Shown here one piece after another: positions 12,501 to 23,697 of a stretch of 64,000 nucleotides of DNA (positions within the stretch are counted from its first letter, which is position 1; each line of letters starts with the position of its first letter). A program made the position numbers and the translations under genes. The notes beneath the pieces are model-generated. The model made no database searches, was not told where the DNA came from, and worked only from the letters and a program-made list of their open reading frames with translations. The DNA comes from Coprinus comatus (Eukaryota > Basidiomycota > Agaricomycetes > Agaricales > Agaricaceae), in contig JAWPGT010000041.1 of the NCBI GenBank assembly GCA_034638255.1, positions 62,001 to 126,000 on the forward strand. Direction: 5' to 3'.

Positions 12501-13104
12501 TGCTACTATTGCATTCTGATTGAATCTTAATGTTAAATTCACAATTCACGGTGAATATGGAAATCGGCGGAGGAGACACTTACAAACCAGTAACTTCCCG
12601 CTATCAGATTATTACTATGTTATCAATTATGTCGAGAGGATGTGCGAATTAGGGTTAGACTTGAAAACTGACCTTCTTCTAAGTTGGAATACAGAGCGGT
12701 ACCACCGAGCCAGTCTGTATTTGATACACTGAGTGGGATGAAGTTTTTGTAAAGGCAAATCAACTAGTCAATAAAATCACTCACTAGTTGTAAAACTCGT
12801 GTTCATGACCTGCAAGACCATTGGTTTGAACAATGAGCTATCACAACATTTAATTTCAGTCCTGTTTACTATTACTATAAACTGAAGACATACTTGTTCC
12901 ATTAACCATCCACTAGGCCGTACTTGTCCCAAAGGAAGCGTCGAAAACGCTTTTGGGGCAACTTTGTACAAAAGATGATTTAACACTTCCTGCGAGAATG
13001 AAAGGGAACCAAATGGAGGAAAGGTGCTTACGTCCAGTTTGACCTTGTACTAATCCAAGTATACTCAGTAAAGTCAACGATTTTAGTATCTTGGGTAAAG
13101 CCAT
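9589..13104 (-). CDS. secreted GH127-type (DUF1680) glycosidase, copy A, with premature stop
   Basis: The start at 13104 gives a signal peptide (MALPKILKSLTLLSILGLVQG). The mature protein begins near QTG and has LAPKAFSTLPLGQVRPSGW, then the (alpha/alpha)6 barrel segments GWLGPEVGTTKPRFLWGR (about 12360-12410) and LYDNHPNGNEEMLIDTMKRL. The metal and catalytic site of GH127 beta-L-arabinofuranosidases looks conserved: a Glu-x-Cys in GTELCLVVEAMF and a Cys-Cys pair in PNYPCCTVNFPQGWPKF. A beta-sandwich follows (FTYYVRIPSWVVDGTISING). About 20 short introns interrupt it; one has a GC donor (10758-10757). Compared with copy B at 60-63.6 kb, one extra C at 10056-10057 shifts the frame and gives TAA at 10049-10051, about 130 residues before the normal end (TGA, 9589-9591). 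Family membership is by motif; arabinofuranosidase activity is inferred. It could be a young pseudogene, a truncated enzyme or a base-call error. Confidence 0.85.
12042..12080. repeat. (GAA)13 microsatellite in an intron of GH127 copy A
   Basis: A pure trinucleotide run, TTC on the coding strand, lies just after the donor of the intron that follows the exon ending ITLQW. It serves as a long pyrimidine tract. The matching intron of copy B (about 61214-61279) has no such run. Confidence 0.95.
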
Positions 13105-13180
13105 TGTTGTCGTAGTGTTCTTGTTGAAGACCTTCAAGAATTTGAAGAATATTAAACCTTCCTAACGGCAGAGGTCACAC

Positions 13181-13192
13181 TTATATATATAC
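13181..13192 (-). promoter_or_regulatory. TATA-like element upstream of GH127 copy A
   Basis: The minus strand reads tatatatataa about 80 bases before the start codon at 13104. The paralogue at 60234 has a TATA box in a similar place, which supports a role. Confidence 0.5.
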
Positions 13193-14143
13193 CTTTTTTA
13201 AGTTTTTCCACCTTGGGTTTTGGGTATTAGTAGATATTGTAGGTTATATCAGCGTATCATCATCTGCATCATCCATAACTTGTGACGAGATTTATTTCTA
13301 TTTTCGACACCAGTCTTGCACGAGTTCTAAAAGGCTTCTCCTTGATGTTTGATGTGAAAAGAAGAGTTGTGATGAATTGAATGTATGCGCATGTGGAGTT
13401 TTGTTTTTGTTTAGAACCTCCGCTGTGGCTATGAGTCACCGCCGTGTGTTGTGTGTTTTAGAAGGGTGTTTGAGATTGTATTGTGCGAAGTCCAGAAGTC
13501 AGAAGTTAGAAGCACATTGAATGTGTTATTAGACTCGAAGTTTGATGAGAGTTGGTCATGTTTACGGAGTTCTTTTCGTTAGAATGCAATTCCTTGTTGT
13601 TGATACAGTCACCACATGGAAACTACTGCTGCTACATATATCACCGAGAAATGCACTAACGCACATGGGGAGGAAATTCTGTACATTGTATCATCCAGAT
13701 TCTCTAGTAGAACCATACGGTGTTTGAATCATTTTTTTTCTCATGTAGAAACAGTTTTCAAGGCCGCGTATATTAATAGCAATGTGTCACCAACTCGCAT
13801 CATGGAGAAGTCCCTACAAGGGGCCCTTGTAGACATTGTTTGTCTATTAATTTTAGTTGCTGCTCCCTCGACATCAAGGTTACTATTCATCTAGCCCTAC
13901 AAAACGGTCTCGAAATACGAGGGTGGTCACAAGGGACCATTATCAATGCATAGACGCTGATCATCATTTCACTTTCCGCAAAGAGCAACCCTCTCTGGAA
14001 ATGCTGACGCGTTCTCTCACCTGTGCACTCAAATATAACTTGATCGATATCAACATCAACATCGATCCACATTTGTGTACTTCAAAGGTTCTTCCAGATC
14101 CACCACGACGCATTGCACAGCCTAAAAACAAATAAACCTAAAA
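13193..14143. other. divergent intergenic region, GH127 copy A / GFA gene
   Basis: Both neighbours are transcribed away from this stretch, so it should contain two promoters. Small open frames at 13542-14135 show no intron pattern or recognisable sequence and are not called. Confidence 0.5.
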
Positions 14144-15370
14144 ATGACCAACCAAACTCCATCCAACAACACCGAGTTCAACACCAACGTCAACGCCAAA
14201 GCCAATTCGGATCTAGTATACGTCAAAGCAAGTTGTCATTGCACCCTTAACACTTTCTTAATCCCATTCTCTTCATCCAAACTCCCAATTTCGAATGATT
14301 TATGCCATTGCAATACTTGTAGACATTCAAGTGGACAATTAGGTGTTTATCATATTTCGTTTGAGGGTGTTCCTCTTCAAGTTTTTGATGATGGGGAGGA
14401 AGAAGAAAATAGGGAGAAACCTTTGAACAGGGACAAGAACATTAACATTCCTGCCAATTTGAACAACCTGATCGAATACAAATCATCTCCAATTTCATCA
14501 CGATTATTTTGTAAATCTTGTGGTGCTCATATGTTATGGCATCATAACAGTTTATCTCTTCTTTCCCCTTCGCCAACACCAGAATCACTCGAAATAGCAA
14601 ACAAGTTCAACATCGATCTCAGTGTTCCAGTTAATTCTGGTAAGGGACCAAAGGAATATTGGGCAGTGGCGGCAGGAACGTTGGAAAGGATTGAAGGAAT
14701 AGCTCAGGTAGATTATCATATTTATGTGGAAGATACTAAAGATGGAGGGTTGGCTGATCATTTTCGTGGGTTGAGAGGTGAAGAGGATTTAAAGAGATGG
14801 GCGGGATTACCTGAGAAAAGTGAGTTATTACCTAGAGGATGGAGGGCGCCCGATCTCGATGTCAATAGTGGTAAAGATGATGAAAGGTTGAGGTATTATT
14901 GTCAATGTGGTGGAATAGAAGGATACATTACACGACCAAAGAAAAGAGAAGCAAAGGCAGGAGAATGGTGGGCACCGAAAGGGGACAAGTTTTTTGCGGG
15001 ACAGTGTGGGTGTGCGTCGTGCCGAAAGACATCTGGGTTTGAGATCAGTTCCTGGGGACTGTTTCCTATCGAAAATGTGCAAGACCAGAGTGGGGAGATT
15101 GATTTTGGGAAGGAGGATATACTTGGGTTGACGCTGTACAGATCGAGCACAGGATGTCGGCGCTACTTCTGCGGTACGTGTGGGGCGACGGTGTTCTTCC
15201 TGGGAGAGGCGCGGCCTGGGGTTGTGGATGTTGGGCTTGGGTTGGTGGATGAGAGCAGGGCCGGTGCACGTGCAGAGGGGTGGTTGGACTGGCATCGTAA
15301 GCTTGTGTTTGGGGAGATGATGCTGAGCAGGCGTAGTAGAGAGAGCGTAGAATACGGGCTTTGTGAGTAA
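14144..15370 (+). CDS. tandem GFA (glutathione-dependent formaldehyde-activating / CENP-V) domain protein
   Basis: An intronless gene of 408 codons, unusual among its many-exon neighbours. It carries two zinc-binding GFA domains. Domain 1 has Cys31 and Cys33 (SCHC), Cys54, Cys56 and Cys59 (CHCNTCRHSSG) and Cys123 and Cys126 (FCKSCGAHM). Domain 2 has Cys253 and Cys255 (YCQCGG), Cys288, Cys290 and Cys293 (CGCASCRKTSG) and Cys343 and Cys346 (FCGTCGATV). The Cys-x-Cys, Cys-x-Cys-x2-Cys and Cys-x2-Cys spacing fits the family in both halves. Known members include bacterial enzymes once described as forming S-hydroxymethylglutathione, but most fungal members are uncharacterised, so the reaction is not assigned. 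The start at 14144 is the first ATG in frame. It runs in the same direction as SET1, whose start is only about 170 bases past this stop. Confidence 0.9.
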   Translation: MTNQTPSNNTEFNTNVNAKANSDLVYVKASCHCTLNTFLIPFSSSKLPISNDLCHCNTCRHSSGQLGVYHISFEGVPLQVFDDGEEEENREKPLNRDKNINIPANLNNLIEYKSSPISSRLFCKSCGAHMLWHHNSLSLLSPSPTPESLEIANKFNIDLSVPVNSGKGPKEYWAVAAGTLERIEGIAQVDYHIYVEDTKDGGLADHFRGLRGEEDLKRWAGLPEKSELLPRGWRAPDLDVNSGKDDERLRYYCQCGGIEGYITRPKKREAKAGEWWAPKGDKFFAGQCGCASCRKTSGFEISSWGLFPIENVQDQSGEIDFGKEDILGLTLYRSSTGCRRYFCGTCGATVFFLGEARPGVVDVGLGLVDESRAGARAEGWLDWHRKLVFGEMMLSRRSRESVEYGLCE

Positions 15371-15539
15371 AATAGAATCGAACGCGCGACCTGAGAGCTG
15401 CGCAGAACCGTTGAGCCATGAGAGAGTGTTAGGAAGAAGGAAGGGTTGGTGTGATGTTGTTTGGCAGAGAGCATCTGCCACGCGCGATCTTTTATTGACT
15501 CTCACCACCAAACGCTGACGGTCGTCCTGGCCGCGCCAA

Positions 15540-18500
15540 ATGTCGGGCAAGCCCCCTCCAACGGGTCCCAGGGCACTGCGCTCCTCGTTGACCACATCCA
15601 ACAGCCAGTCCCATCACCATCACCAACAACAGCAACAACAACAACAACCACACAGACTGCCTCAGCCAACCTCGTCCATTCCCCTCCTTGCCCGTATTGC
15701 AGACAGACCACCGCCGACAGGCCCTCGCAGCTTCAATGGAGTCAACGGCCATACGCGACTGCCCCCAACGGCACCGAAACAGCTGCTGAACAGCACTCTA
15801 TATTCCCACCAAAATACTCCTGGCCCGAGCACTTCTCTCCAATCTCCGCGAATCAATGGAAAAAGACAGGACTCGGCGAGTGGGAGGCCGGATAATGGGG
15901 TGACTACATTTTTATTGCAATTATAACCAGGTATTTACCATCCTCCTTACAGGGCTGGCAGTCCTCTCAATCGCAGCCAAATGGCTCGCATGACAGTCTC
16001 CAGACAACATCCGGAGCCTCCACGCCACTGGCTTCCAGAATATCCATTCCAATTCCTCCCACAGGTCCAAAGGGCGGCCTTGTAAGAGACAAACCTCCAG
16101 TTCACATTCCGTTGCAACCACGTTCCCATGATCGGCCAGCGCCTCCTGCAGACTCTCCTCCTCCTCCTCCTCCACCACCGACATCGGACCCTCCACCCCC
16201 ACCACCCTTATCGCTCACAGAAACACCACCACCACCGCCCTTAACCCCTCGAATACCAGAAATTATTCCACCGCCTCCAAGCTCGGAACCTCCACCACCA
16301 CCTCCTCCAGCCTCAGAACCTCCACCACCACCATCAATAACACCTCCACCTCCCCCACCTCCACCAGTAAAACTAACGCCAGTTGTAACATCTCTTTTGC
16401 CAGACAAAAAAGACCCAATCTCAATATCGCTGGTACCTAAACCTCCACCTCCACCTTCTGAACCACCTCCTCCGCCTCCAGCTCCAGCTCCTTCTCCTTC
16501 TCCTCCACCACCAAGAGAACATACGCCTACTCCGCCTCCACCACCTTTGGCTCTGCTACCTCCAGACTCATCACCAAAACCACCGTCTTCTCCACCACCA
16601 CCACCACCTCCACCCCCTCAATCTCTACCACCACCTCCACCGCCACCTATTTCACTACCTCCGCCACCGCCACCCCCTCCATCTGAACAACCTGAACAAC
16701 TTGAATTACCAGCCGAAGTTGAACCTGCTCCTGAACCAACACCCGAGCCAGAGCCAGAACGTGATCCAAATCAACTCGTACCTCCAAAAGTTTGGTCACT
16801 GCCACCTCTTCCAGAATGGCCACCATCGCCTTCAGAATATCCAGATCCAGAAAAGTTTCGGCCGTTTAAGCTTTTATATGATCCTATTACGGATTCTGCA
16901 TCTGCTATTCAAGCAACTGCTGCTACCGTTTCTACCGCGGCCCAATCAGGTTTGCTCTTTTTTGCGTGTTCCTTTGTGAAGATTACTCATTTTATCTTTT
17001 TTCTTCTTCAGGTACAGGGCCTATTATCTCACCATCAGCGTTGTCTGCGTATATAAATTATGCTACGGCTCGATCGTCATATTATAGGAACTTGATTGAA
17101 CATGTGAGGAAAAATACTTCTCCTAACGTCGTTGGTACTAGGGTTCAAGGAAAATCAAGAGGAAAAGAGTTGTTGTTTAGGTTTAATGGTTCGGTTGTTG
17201 ATGTAGAAGGGGATGATGGGTTTAAAGAGGAAGAACCAATTGTTAGGGATCCTAGAAAGGATTCTAGTTTACAGGTTCTTGTTCAGGCTAAAATACCCTG
17301 GAGACAAGCTAGGAAGGAGTTTATGGAGGTTAAGTATGAGGTGAGTTTCTTGATTTTATTTTTTTTTAAAAGAAAAGAAAAGAAAAAGATTTCTAATGAA
17401 TGTGTAGTATGATTCGAATTCAGTAGGGCCACCACCACCGACAGGTGTACTAATAACCAATATTCCACCATTAACTCCTAATCCTGCCATTCGTCGACAT
17501 TATACGCAATTCGGACAAATAACTTCATTCGAACCTCAGATTGATAAAGAAATTGGAAGTGCTTTGGGTATTGTTTGGATTAAGTTTCAAACACATGAAG
17601 AAGCAAAAAAGTGTGTTGAGAAAGAGAATGGAAGGAAAGGTGGATTACCTGGTGTTAATGTTGTAAATTTTAATATTGGCGGTGGAAGTGGAAGTGGATC
17701 GGGAGGAGTAGGAGGAGGAGTAGGAGAAGGGAGTGATGAGATTAGAGTTATATTTGATGGTGAAGGTGTAAAATGTCGTGCAGTTTTGAAGGAATTGGAA
17801 GATAGGAAAAAGAGGGAAAGAGAAGAGAAGGAAAGGAGGAAAAGAGAATCCTTATTAGGTCCTCCACAACCATTACCTTCAACAACAACATCGATCCCAG
17901 TTATCAATGGAATTTCTACAACATCAAATGTTGGTGCAAGTGGTAGTGGAAATGGAAGTTTGAGAATATCAACACCTACAGGAACTACTCCTCTTAATCA
18001 ACAACAAAGAAGACCTACGATAACACAAGGAAGAGATGGAAGGTTGCATCATTCATTACCTCTCAATCCGAATCTTGCACAACATTCTTCTACACATAGT
18101 CATAGTGCAACTCCCATTTCAATGTCTGCAATTTCACCAATGGATGGAAGTAGTCCTATGATCCTTTCAGGTCCCCCCTTCCTTTATCATTTACAACTGC
18201 CGTAACCAATGCACCCAATACCAACGTCAATATCCCATCATCTTCAACAATAACTACAGCTTCTTCTTCGACCTCAATAACAGCTACAACAAGTGGAAGT
18301 GGAAGTTCATCGTTGAAATTACCTCCTGGATTACCTCAAAGACCTAGCGTTAGTGTTCTAGAAGCAGCAGAAATAGCTGCGGCTGCTGTTTCTGCTAATA
18401 TTTTGGGAACAGGTGGTACTACACCTTCGACTAGTGGTGTTGGTAATGTTAGTGGTAGTGGGATTGGTGGACCTGGTTCAAGTGGAATGACTTCTAGTCA

Positions 18501-21167
18501 ATTATATGATAGGATGAAAGCTAGTAGGTTACCTTCTAGTCTATTTAAAGCTAGAACGGAAACTAGAGCTAGTCCTATGGCTGGAGATCGTGATAGGGAA
18601 AGGGAAAGGGAAAGAGAGAGGTCAAGTGGAAGTACACCGTTGTATGATAGGGATCGGGACCGGGATCGTGATAGAGATAGGGATAGGGATAGGGATAGAG
18701 TTGGTGGAGAAAGTTGGAGAGATAGAGATAGGGATTGGGATAGAGGAGGAAGAAGAGGTTGGACTTATTATTCAAGAAGAGGAGATCATTATCAACCTTC
18801 ACCTTATAATGCTTTTTCTCGTTCTCCTTCACCTACCCCTTCTTATCATGACCGTGACCGTGATCGTGATAGGGATCGTGAAAGAGATAGAGATAGAGAT
18901 GGTTATTATAAAGATAAAGATAGAGATGGTCGTTCTTCAACATCAACGAGAGATGGATACAAGTTTGATTTTGGGAGTGGGAAGAGTACGAAGAAAAGTT
19001 CATTTGAAAGTGAACAAGAAAAGGAAGAGGAGAGGAATGAGGTTTTGAGAAAGTTGGTGGAGAATGGGTTTGATTATGTTAAAGTTGGAAGAGAAGGTGG
19101 TGGTTATGGACCTTTGATTGGGAATGTTAGAGATGAAGAAGTTTTAATTTATTTCGAAGGGTTTTATCCTGATAAAGTATGTCTTTTCCCCCCTCTTTTC
19201 CACTTTCGTTCCTTTCTTTCGGATTATATTACATGCGCATATATTAAACTCAACTTCTTTTTTTTTGATTAGGTGTTGAAAGATCATACAGGTACATATG
19301 TTACATTTCACAAACCGGATTCTGCAAGAAGAGCACAAAGAGTGTTATCAATGCAACATAAAACACTAGCATATCAAGCAGTAATGTTAATTGTTCAAAC
19401 GGCAGTGAAAACCTTACCTGCTTCAGCTCAACCTAAAGGTGAATTAAAACCTGAAGAAGTTGTAGAACAAGCAAAAATGAGGATTGTTAGAGAGTTGAGA
19501 GCTTCACTTGAAAAAGACGTTTTGGAAAGAGTGGTTGTTGGTGAAATGACGAGAATGGTTAGTGAAATGAAGAGGAAGAGTTTGGAAATGAGAAGTATGG
19601 GTGGGAGTGGTGGTGGAAGGAAAAGTTTGAAAGAGTTGTCGTTTAAAAAACAAAAGGTTAAGGAAGTTGTTAAAGAGGTTTTACCGGAAAAGGAGGAGAA
19701 GAAGGAAAAGGAGGATGTGGATCTTCGTTCGAAAACTGAAGAAGATGAAGGAGAGGAGGAGGAAGAGGAAGAGGAGGAAGTTATTGAGAGACCACCTAAG
19801 AAAAAGAGAAGAAAGGAAGGAATTGTGGTTAAGAGATCTAGAAGAGTGATGGATGAGGATGAAATTGAGAGTGAAGAGGAAGATCCTGCCGATTTACTCA
19901 AGTTACAAGAGGTAACTGGTGAACCTCATCATCATAGGAATAAGAGATCTACATCAGAGGATGTAGAAGAAGAACAGCCTGTGAGGAAGAGGTTCAAGTT
20001 GGAGAGAGAGGAGAAGAAGAAGAAAGGTGCGAAGAGATCGAAGAAGGTTGTGGTTGTCGAGGAAGAGATTCAAGTCCCTGTTACGCCATCCGAGTCCAGG
20101 TCACCCTCGCCTGTCCCTAAGGCACAAAAACGTAAGCCCAAAGTTGTCACACCGCCGCCCACGCCGCCACCACCGGACCCATTGGAGTCTGGGTTGTGTG
20201 AAGATGATGAGGATTTGTTCTATGCCAAACTTGCCCTTACTGGATACAAACCGCTCCCAGAAGAAGAGGAAGAGGAAGGAGAAGGAGAAGGTCATGAAAA
20301 GAGCTCTGAAACCTTCAGAAAACACGTTACCGGCTCTGCAAGGACAGAAGGTTACTACAAGATCACCCATGTAGAGAAGGCGGCGTATGTTGCTCAGTAC
20401 CAAGCTAGAACAACAAATGCTGCTGTTCCTGTGCTCACGGAAGAACCTCAACAGCAACTCAAACAGCATATTACGTCTTCACGTTCGAATCGTGCTAATG
20501 CTCGTAGACGAGCCCAAGGTTTGGAAGAAATCAATGCATTCCAGAGGGCTGTTGCGTTGTCGATGGGAGAGACTGCTGCTGCCAACGAATTGTCTTTCAA
20601 GTTTAACCAATTGCAGACAAGGAAGAAGCATCTAAGGTTTGCTAAGAGTCCTATTCATGATTGGGGATTGTATGCTATGGAGAGGATTGCCAAAGGCGAG
20701 ATGGTAATCGAGTATGTTGGAGAGGTAATTAGAGCTGCTGTTGCGGATAAAAGAGAGAAGACGTATGAGAGGCAGGGGATTGGTAGTAGCTATTTGTTTA
20801 GGATTGATGAGGATTTGGTTGTTGATGCTACGAAGAAGGGTAACCTTGGGTACGTGTTTGACTTGATTTTTTTTCGTGTAACTGGCTGATGGTATTTCCA
20901 TTAGCCGACTCATTAATCATTCGTGTGATCCTAATTGTACCGCCAAGATTATCACGATTAATGGCGAGAAGAAGATTGTTATATATGCCAAACAGGATAT
21001 CGAGCTTGGTGACGAAATTACTTATGGTACATTAATTCCTACTATTTCTTCCTGACTGCGGCCTCGCTCTAACTTTTCCCCTTCTCATAGATTATCACTT
21101 CCCATTCGAACAAGATAAGATTCCTTGCTTGTGTGGTTCTGCTAAATGTCGTGGATTCCTGAACTAG
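15540..21167 (+). CDS. SET1: Set1-like histone H3 Lys4 methyltransferase, catalytic subunit of COMPASS
   Basis: Start at 15540 ([14 protein letters not shown]). Features in order: a His/Gln-rich stretch; a very long proline-rich segment (16140-16690) built of PPPPPP runs; a conserved block [19 protein letters not shown] (about 16790); and an RRM (about 17430-17690, [19 protein letters not shown]). After an Arg-Asp repeat region (18585-18910) comes the second RNA-binding-like region [18 protein letters not shown], acidic and basic low-complexity sequence, an N-SET block ([19 protein letters not shown], about 20590) and the SET domain. The catalytic core includes [21 protein letters not shown] and DEITYDYHFPFE. 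The post-SET Cys cluster is [13 protein letters not shown], ending at TAG 21165-21167. About six short introns interrupt it. The frame switches at a run of six C (18173-18178) inside a Ser/Thr-rich linker; one more C would restore it. COMPASS methylates H3K4 at active promoters. Confidence 0.92.
16140..16690 (+). repeat. proline-rich (PPPP)n coding tract in SET1
   Basis: About 180 codons dominated by CCN, with dozens of runs of four to nine prolines separated by Ser, Thr, Glu or Leu. The composition resembles formin FH1 segments and gives long glycine-rich shadow frames on the other strand. Confidence 0.9.
18585..18910 (+). repeat. Arg-Asp (RD/RE) dipeptide repeat in SET1
   Basis: Three blocks of alternating Arg and Asp or Glu codons (gat agg gat cgg and variants) lie at about 18585-18630, 18645-18750 and 18850-18930. 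Charged dipeptide repeats of this kind are known from U1-70K and other RNA-processing proteins. Confidence 0.9.
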
Positions 21168-22098
21168 AAAGCATTATAATCAACAAACATCACATCCCGT
21201 TTGTTTTTCGTCACTCACATTTTCTCTATTATGTTGTTATCTTCATATCCCGCTTTTGTGTGCCGAATATATATATTTACATGCATTCCAAGCTTGTCTT
21301 TATTATTTTTTTTTGTCTCATTTTCACTTTTTCTTTCTTTCTTTATGACTGTCTCTCTGTCTCTGTCTGTTTACATATCAAACTCTCCTCCCCCAATTTT
21401 TCTTTTGTTTTTCTTCCTCTTATTTTGTCTTTATGATCATTGAATTTTTATATGATTGTGGAATATTGTTTCTTTTTTTGACAGTTTTGGTTCTCTCTTT
21501 GTTCATTTTTGTGAGGTTTGATACCATTTCTCTCTAACTCGCACATTCTCTTTGTTGTCCAAAGTTCAAAAAATGCAATATTCAATATTTCAATAATATC
21601 AAACACACATCATTCTTTCTTGTTTTTCTTTGCTCAGTGAAATTAAGATCCAGAAAGAATTTCTGATGTAAAATTTACGTCATTGAACAACGGTCCAGCG
21701 CTCAGCTGTAGGTGGTCACAAAGCGTGTCTGTGTTTCCGGTTCAAATTTGATTTGAAACACCCGTTATCTTGTATTTTAGTAGAACTACGAACAACTGCA
21801 GCACGCAACGTGTAAAAACTGCGACAAAAATCTTTTACACATATGTTCACTCGAAACAGCGAGCTTGCCAGCGGCGGCTTGGCAGTTCATCAGAGCATCA
21901 CAAAAATGGCCATCGAATTGATGTGATATCAGATCTCTAAAAATCCACGTTACAACAAGAGTAAACAAACTTTTCTCGTAATCAGACTCAGAAGAAAGTG
22001 TTTTGAACCAGTACACAACTTAACACCTTCGGAACTCAGTGCAAAACAGCTCGTCATTCGTCATTCTCTCAAACTTTATACTTTCTAATGTGTAAATT
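21168..22098. other. SET1 3' region, AT- and pyrimidine-rich
   Basis: Long T-rich runs (21300-21500) follow the SET1 stop, consistent with 3' UTR and terminator sequence. No coding signal was recognised. Confidence 0.5.
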
Positions 22099-22416
22099 TC
22101 ATAACTCTAAATCTCCCTGAAGGGCTTTGCTCGGGTTCCTTACAATTTCTGCTCCGGAGGCATCTGTGCCTGCTCCCCGCTCCAAATTCCTACTGGCTGT
22201 GATTCTTGCTCCCCCACACTCATGAGGGATATTTGGTCTACTTTTGTGTCTCCCTGATGACTGGTTGGGCGACTCAAGGCTGTACTGTATATACTTATCT
22301 GGTGCTTCTGGTGATTCGGGTACTTCCTTGCTGCGCCTAACGTTGCCACAAAACTCCCTCAATGGTGCACATCCTGAAGTACATACGAGTACAAACAATA
22401 GGATTTCCGCCGACAT
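22099..22416 (-). CDS. possible small secreted protein, 105 codons
   Basis: An intact open frame starts at ATG 22416-22414. Its N-terminus is hydrophobic (MSAEILLFVLVCTSGCAPL) and could be a signal peptide. The rest is hydrophilic, with Cys in CGNVRRSK and HECGG. I recognise no family, and the stretch has no intron. It may be a real small secreted protein or a chance frame; amino-acid composition is the only support. Confidence 0.3.
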   Translation of the reverse strand: MSAEILLFVLVCTSGCAPLREFCGNVRRSKEVPESPEAPDKYIQYSLESPNQSSGRHKSRPNIPHECGGARITASRNLERGAGTDASGAEIVRNPSKALQGDLEL

Positions 22417-22707
22417 CAATGGTTAGGTCACTGGTTTATAGTTCAGCTCTTAAAAGCGCATCAAACACGATCAAGTGGACTAACCTGTGAACCCGTTGCT
22501 TGAGAAACTATCTCATGGTCATTTCTCAGACGGATATATTAACCACACCTATCAGATAGCTTTATCTATTGCTCATGGAGTTATTTCTCTACAAGGGGTA
22601 GATCAATCAGTCTTTCAAATGTCTAATAAAAAAATGGTGCGTCGTATTTTCGGCCGGTTCCTGGGCGGGGGATGAACAAATACGTCCTCTTTCACGCGAG
22701 TCCTTTG

Positions 22708-23259
22708 GCTTTGATGTCCTGGCTCAGCTAAAACTGGTTCGACGAGGAGTTCAAGTTACTCAATGGACCTTCAGGTGGGCCAACTTCGCGAATACTATTC
22801 TTGGGTGAACTAGACTCTCCTCGCCAATGACCACGTTGTAGAAGAAGTTTCTCTCTGGTGCAGAATATTTTGCACCATGGTCTCGTGCATGTTTGTGCTG
22901 AATGGACGAATGCTTAATACTTACCCTTTTTCTTGAATTGTAGACTCCGTGCTAAATCCGTTGATCTTGTTGTAAAATCGATAACTGGGAAAACTGTAGT
23001 ACTGCGGCGTTTTTATTCAATTACTTCCCCGCTATTTGGAGAGCTACCGCATTTTGCAGTTTCTCTCGGAGTATCTGTCAGCAGGTAAATGACTTCTCCA
23101 TCTGGGTCTGACAATCTTATCTTTGTTAGTAGTCCCCCATCTCCAAGATTCCCGCCAAGGCCACCTTGTATGACTTTCGAACGCGTCTTCTCGCCGAATC
23201 CAACCCATCTCGTTTACAACAGACCCTGTACCGTCATTGAATATCAATACCTAGGATGA
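22708..23259 (+). pseudogene. exon-like coding traces of an unidentified gene
   Basis: Three pieces can be joined in one frame through plausible introns. 22814-22884 encodes TLLANDHVVEEVSLWC and more. 22944-23084 encodes LRAKSVDLVVKSITGK, then LRRFYSITSPLFGELPHF. 23130-23259 encodes SPPSPRFPPRPPCMTFERVF, ending at TGA 23257-23259. Donor and acceptor signals (gtgcat...tgtag, gtaaat...gttag) fit. I could not find a convincing start; upstream sequence at 22708-22790 is open in several frames, and 22487-22674 is another open stretch (GHFSDGYINHTYQIALSIAH). No family is recognised. It is either an unannotated gene whose 5' part I cannot resolve, or a decaying one. Confidence 0.3.
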
Positions 23260-23697
23260 CTCGGGTAACTCATGAGTTAAGCTGCACTCATCCCCTCGTC
23301 ATCGTCATCCTCTCTTTTTTGGGCATAACTCGTATCTAAATGGGCTTTTGTAAGGTGATTAATGGTCCACAAGTGACATTCCCATCTTTTGGTTTCAATG
23401 CTACGTTCGACAATTGGGACTATATTGTAAACCGCTGACGTCCCCTATTCATTATCACCTCCATTCAGTGTTATGGACCAGTCTCGTCTCCCCTTTATAC
23501 CAAAAGGGAAGTACAGGTATGGTGCAAAATAATACATCAAAGTTTTATGATTGAAGATTAAATAGATTTCGAGCATATTTTAAGACATAATCATGACCAT
23601 GAACATACATTTTATTTACGATATAGCAGCACTTAACGTGAGTCCTTTCTTCTTTTATATACCCCCCAAATCCGACATAGGATCAACTGTCAAATTC

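Noticed and set aside
14828..15601. 257-codon minus-strand frame
   Set aside because: It overlaps the second GFA domain antisense, where the + strand shows all zinc ligands. No motif appears on the minus strand.
16102..16407. Gly-rich open frame on the minus strand, 101 codons
   Set aside because: It is the reverse complement of the proline-rich coding tract of SET1 and has no other support.
19428..19901. Ser/Thr-rich minus-strand frame, 157 codons
   Set aside because: It lies wholly antisense to the acidic low-complexity part of SET1, where biased codons remove stops from the other strand.
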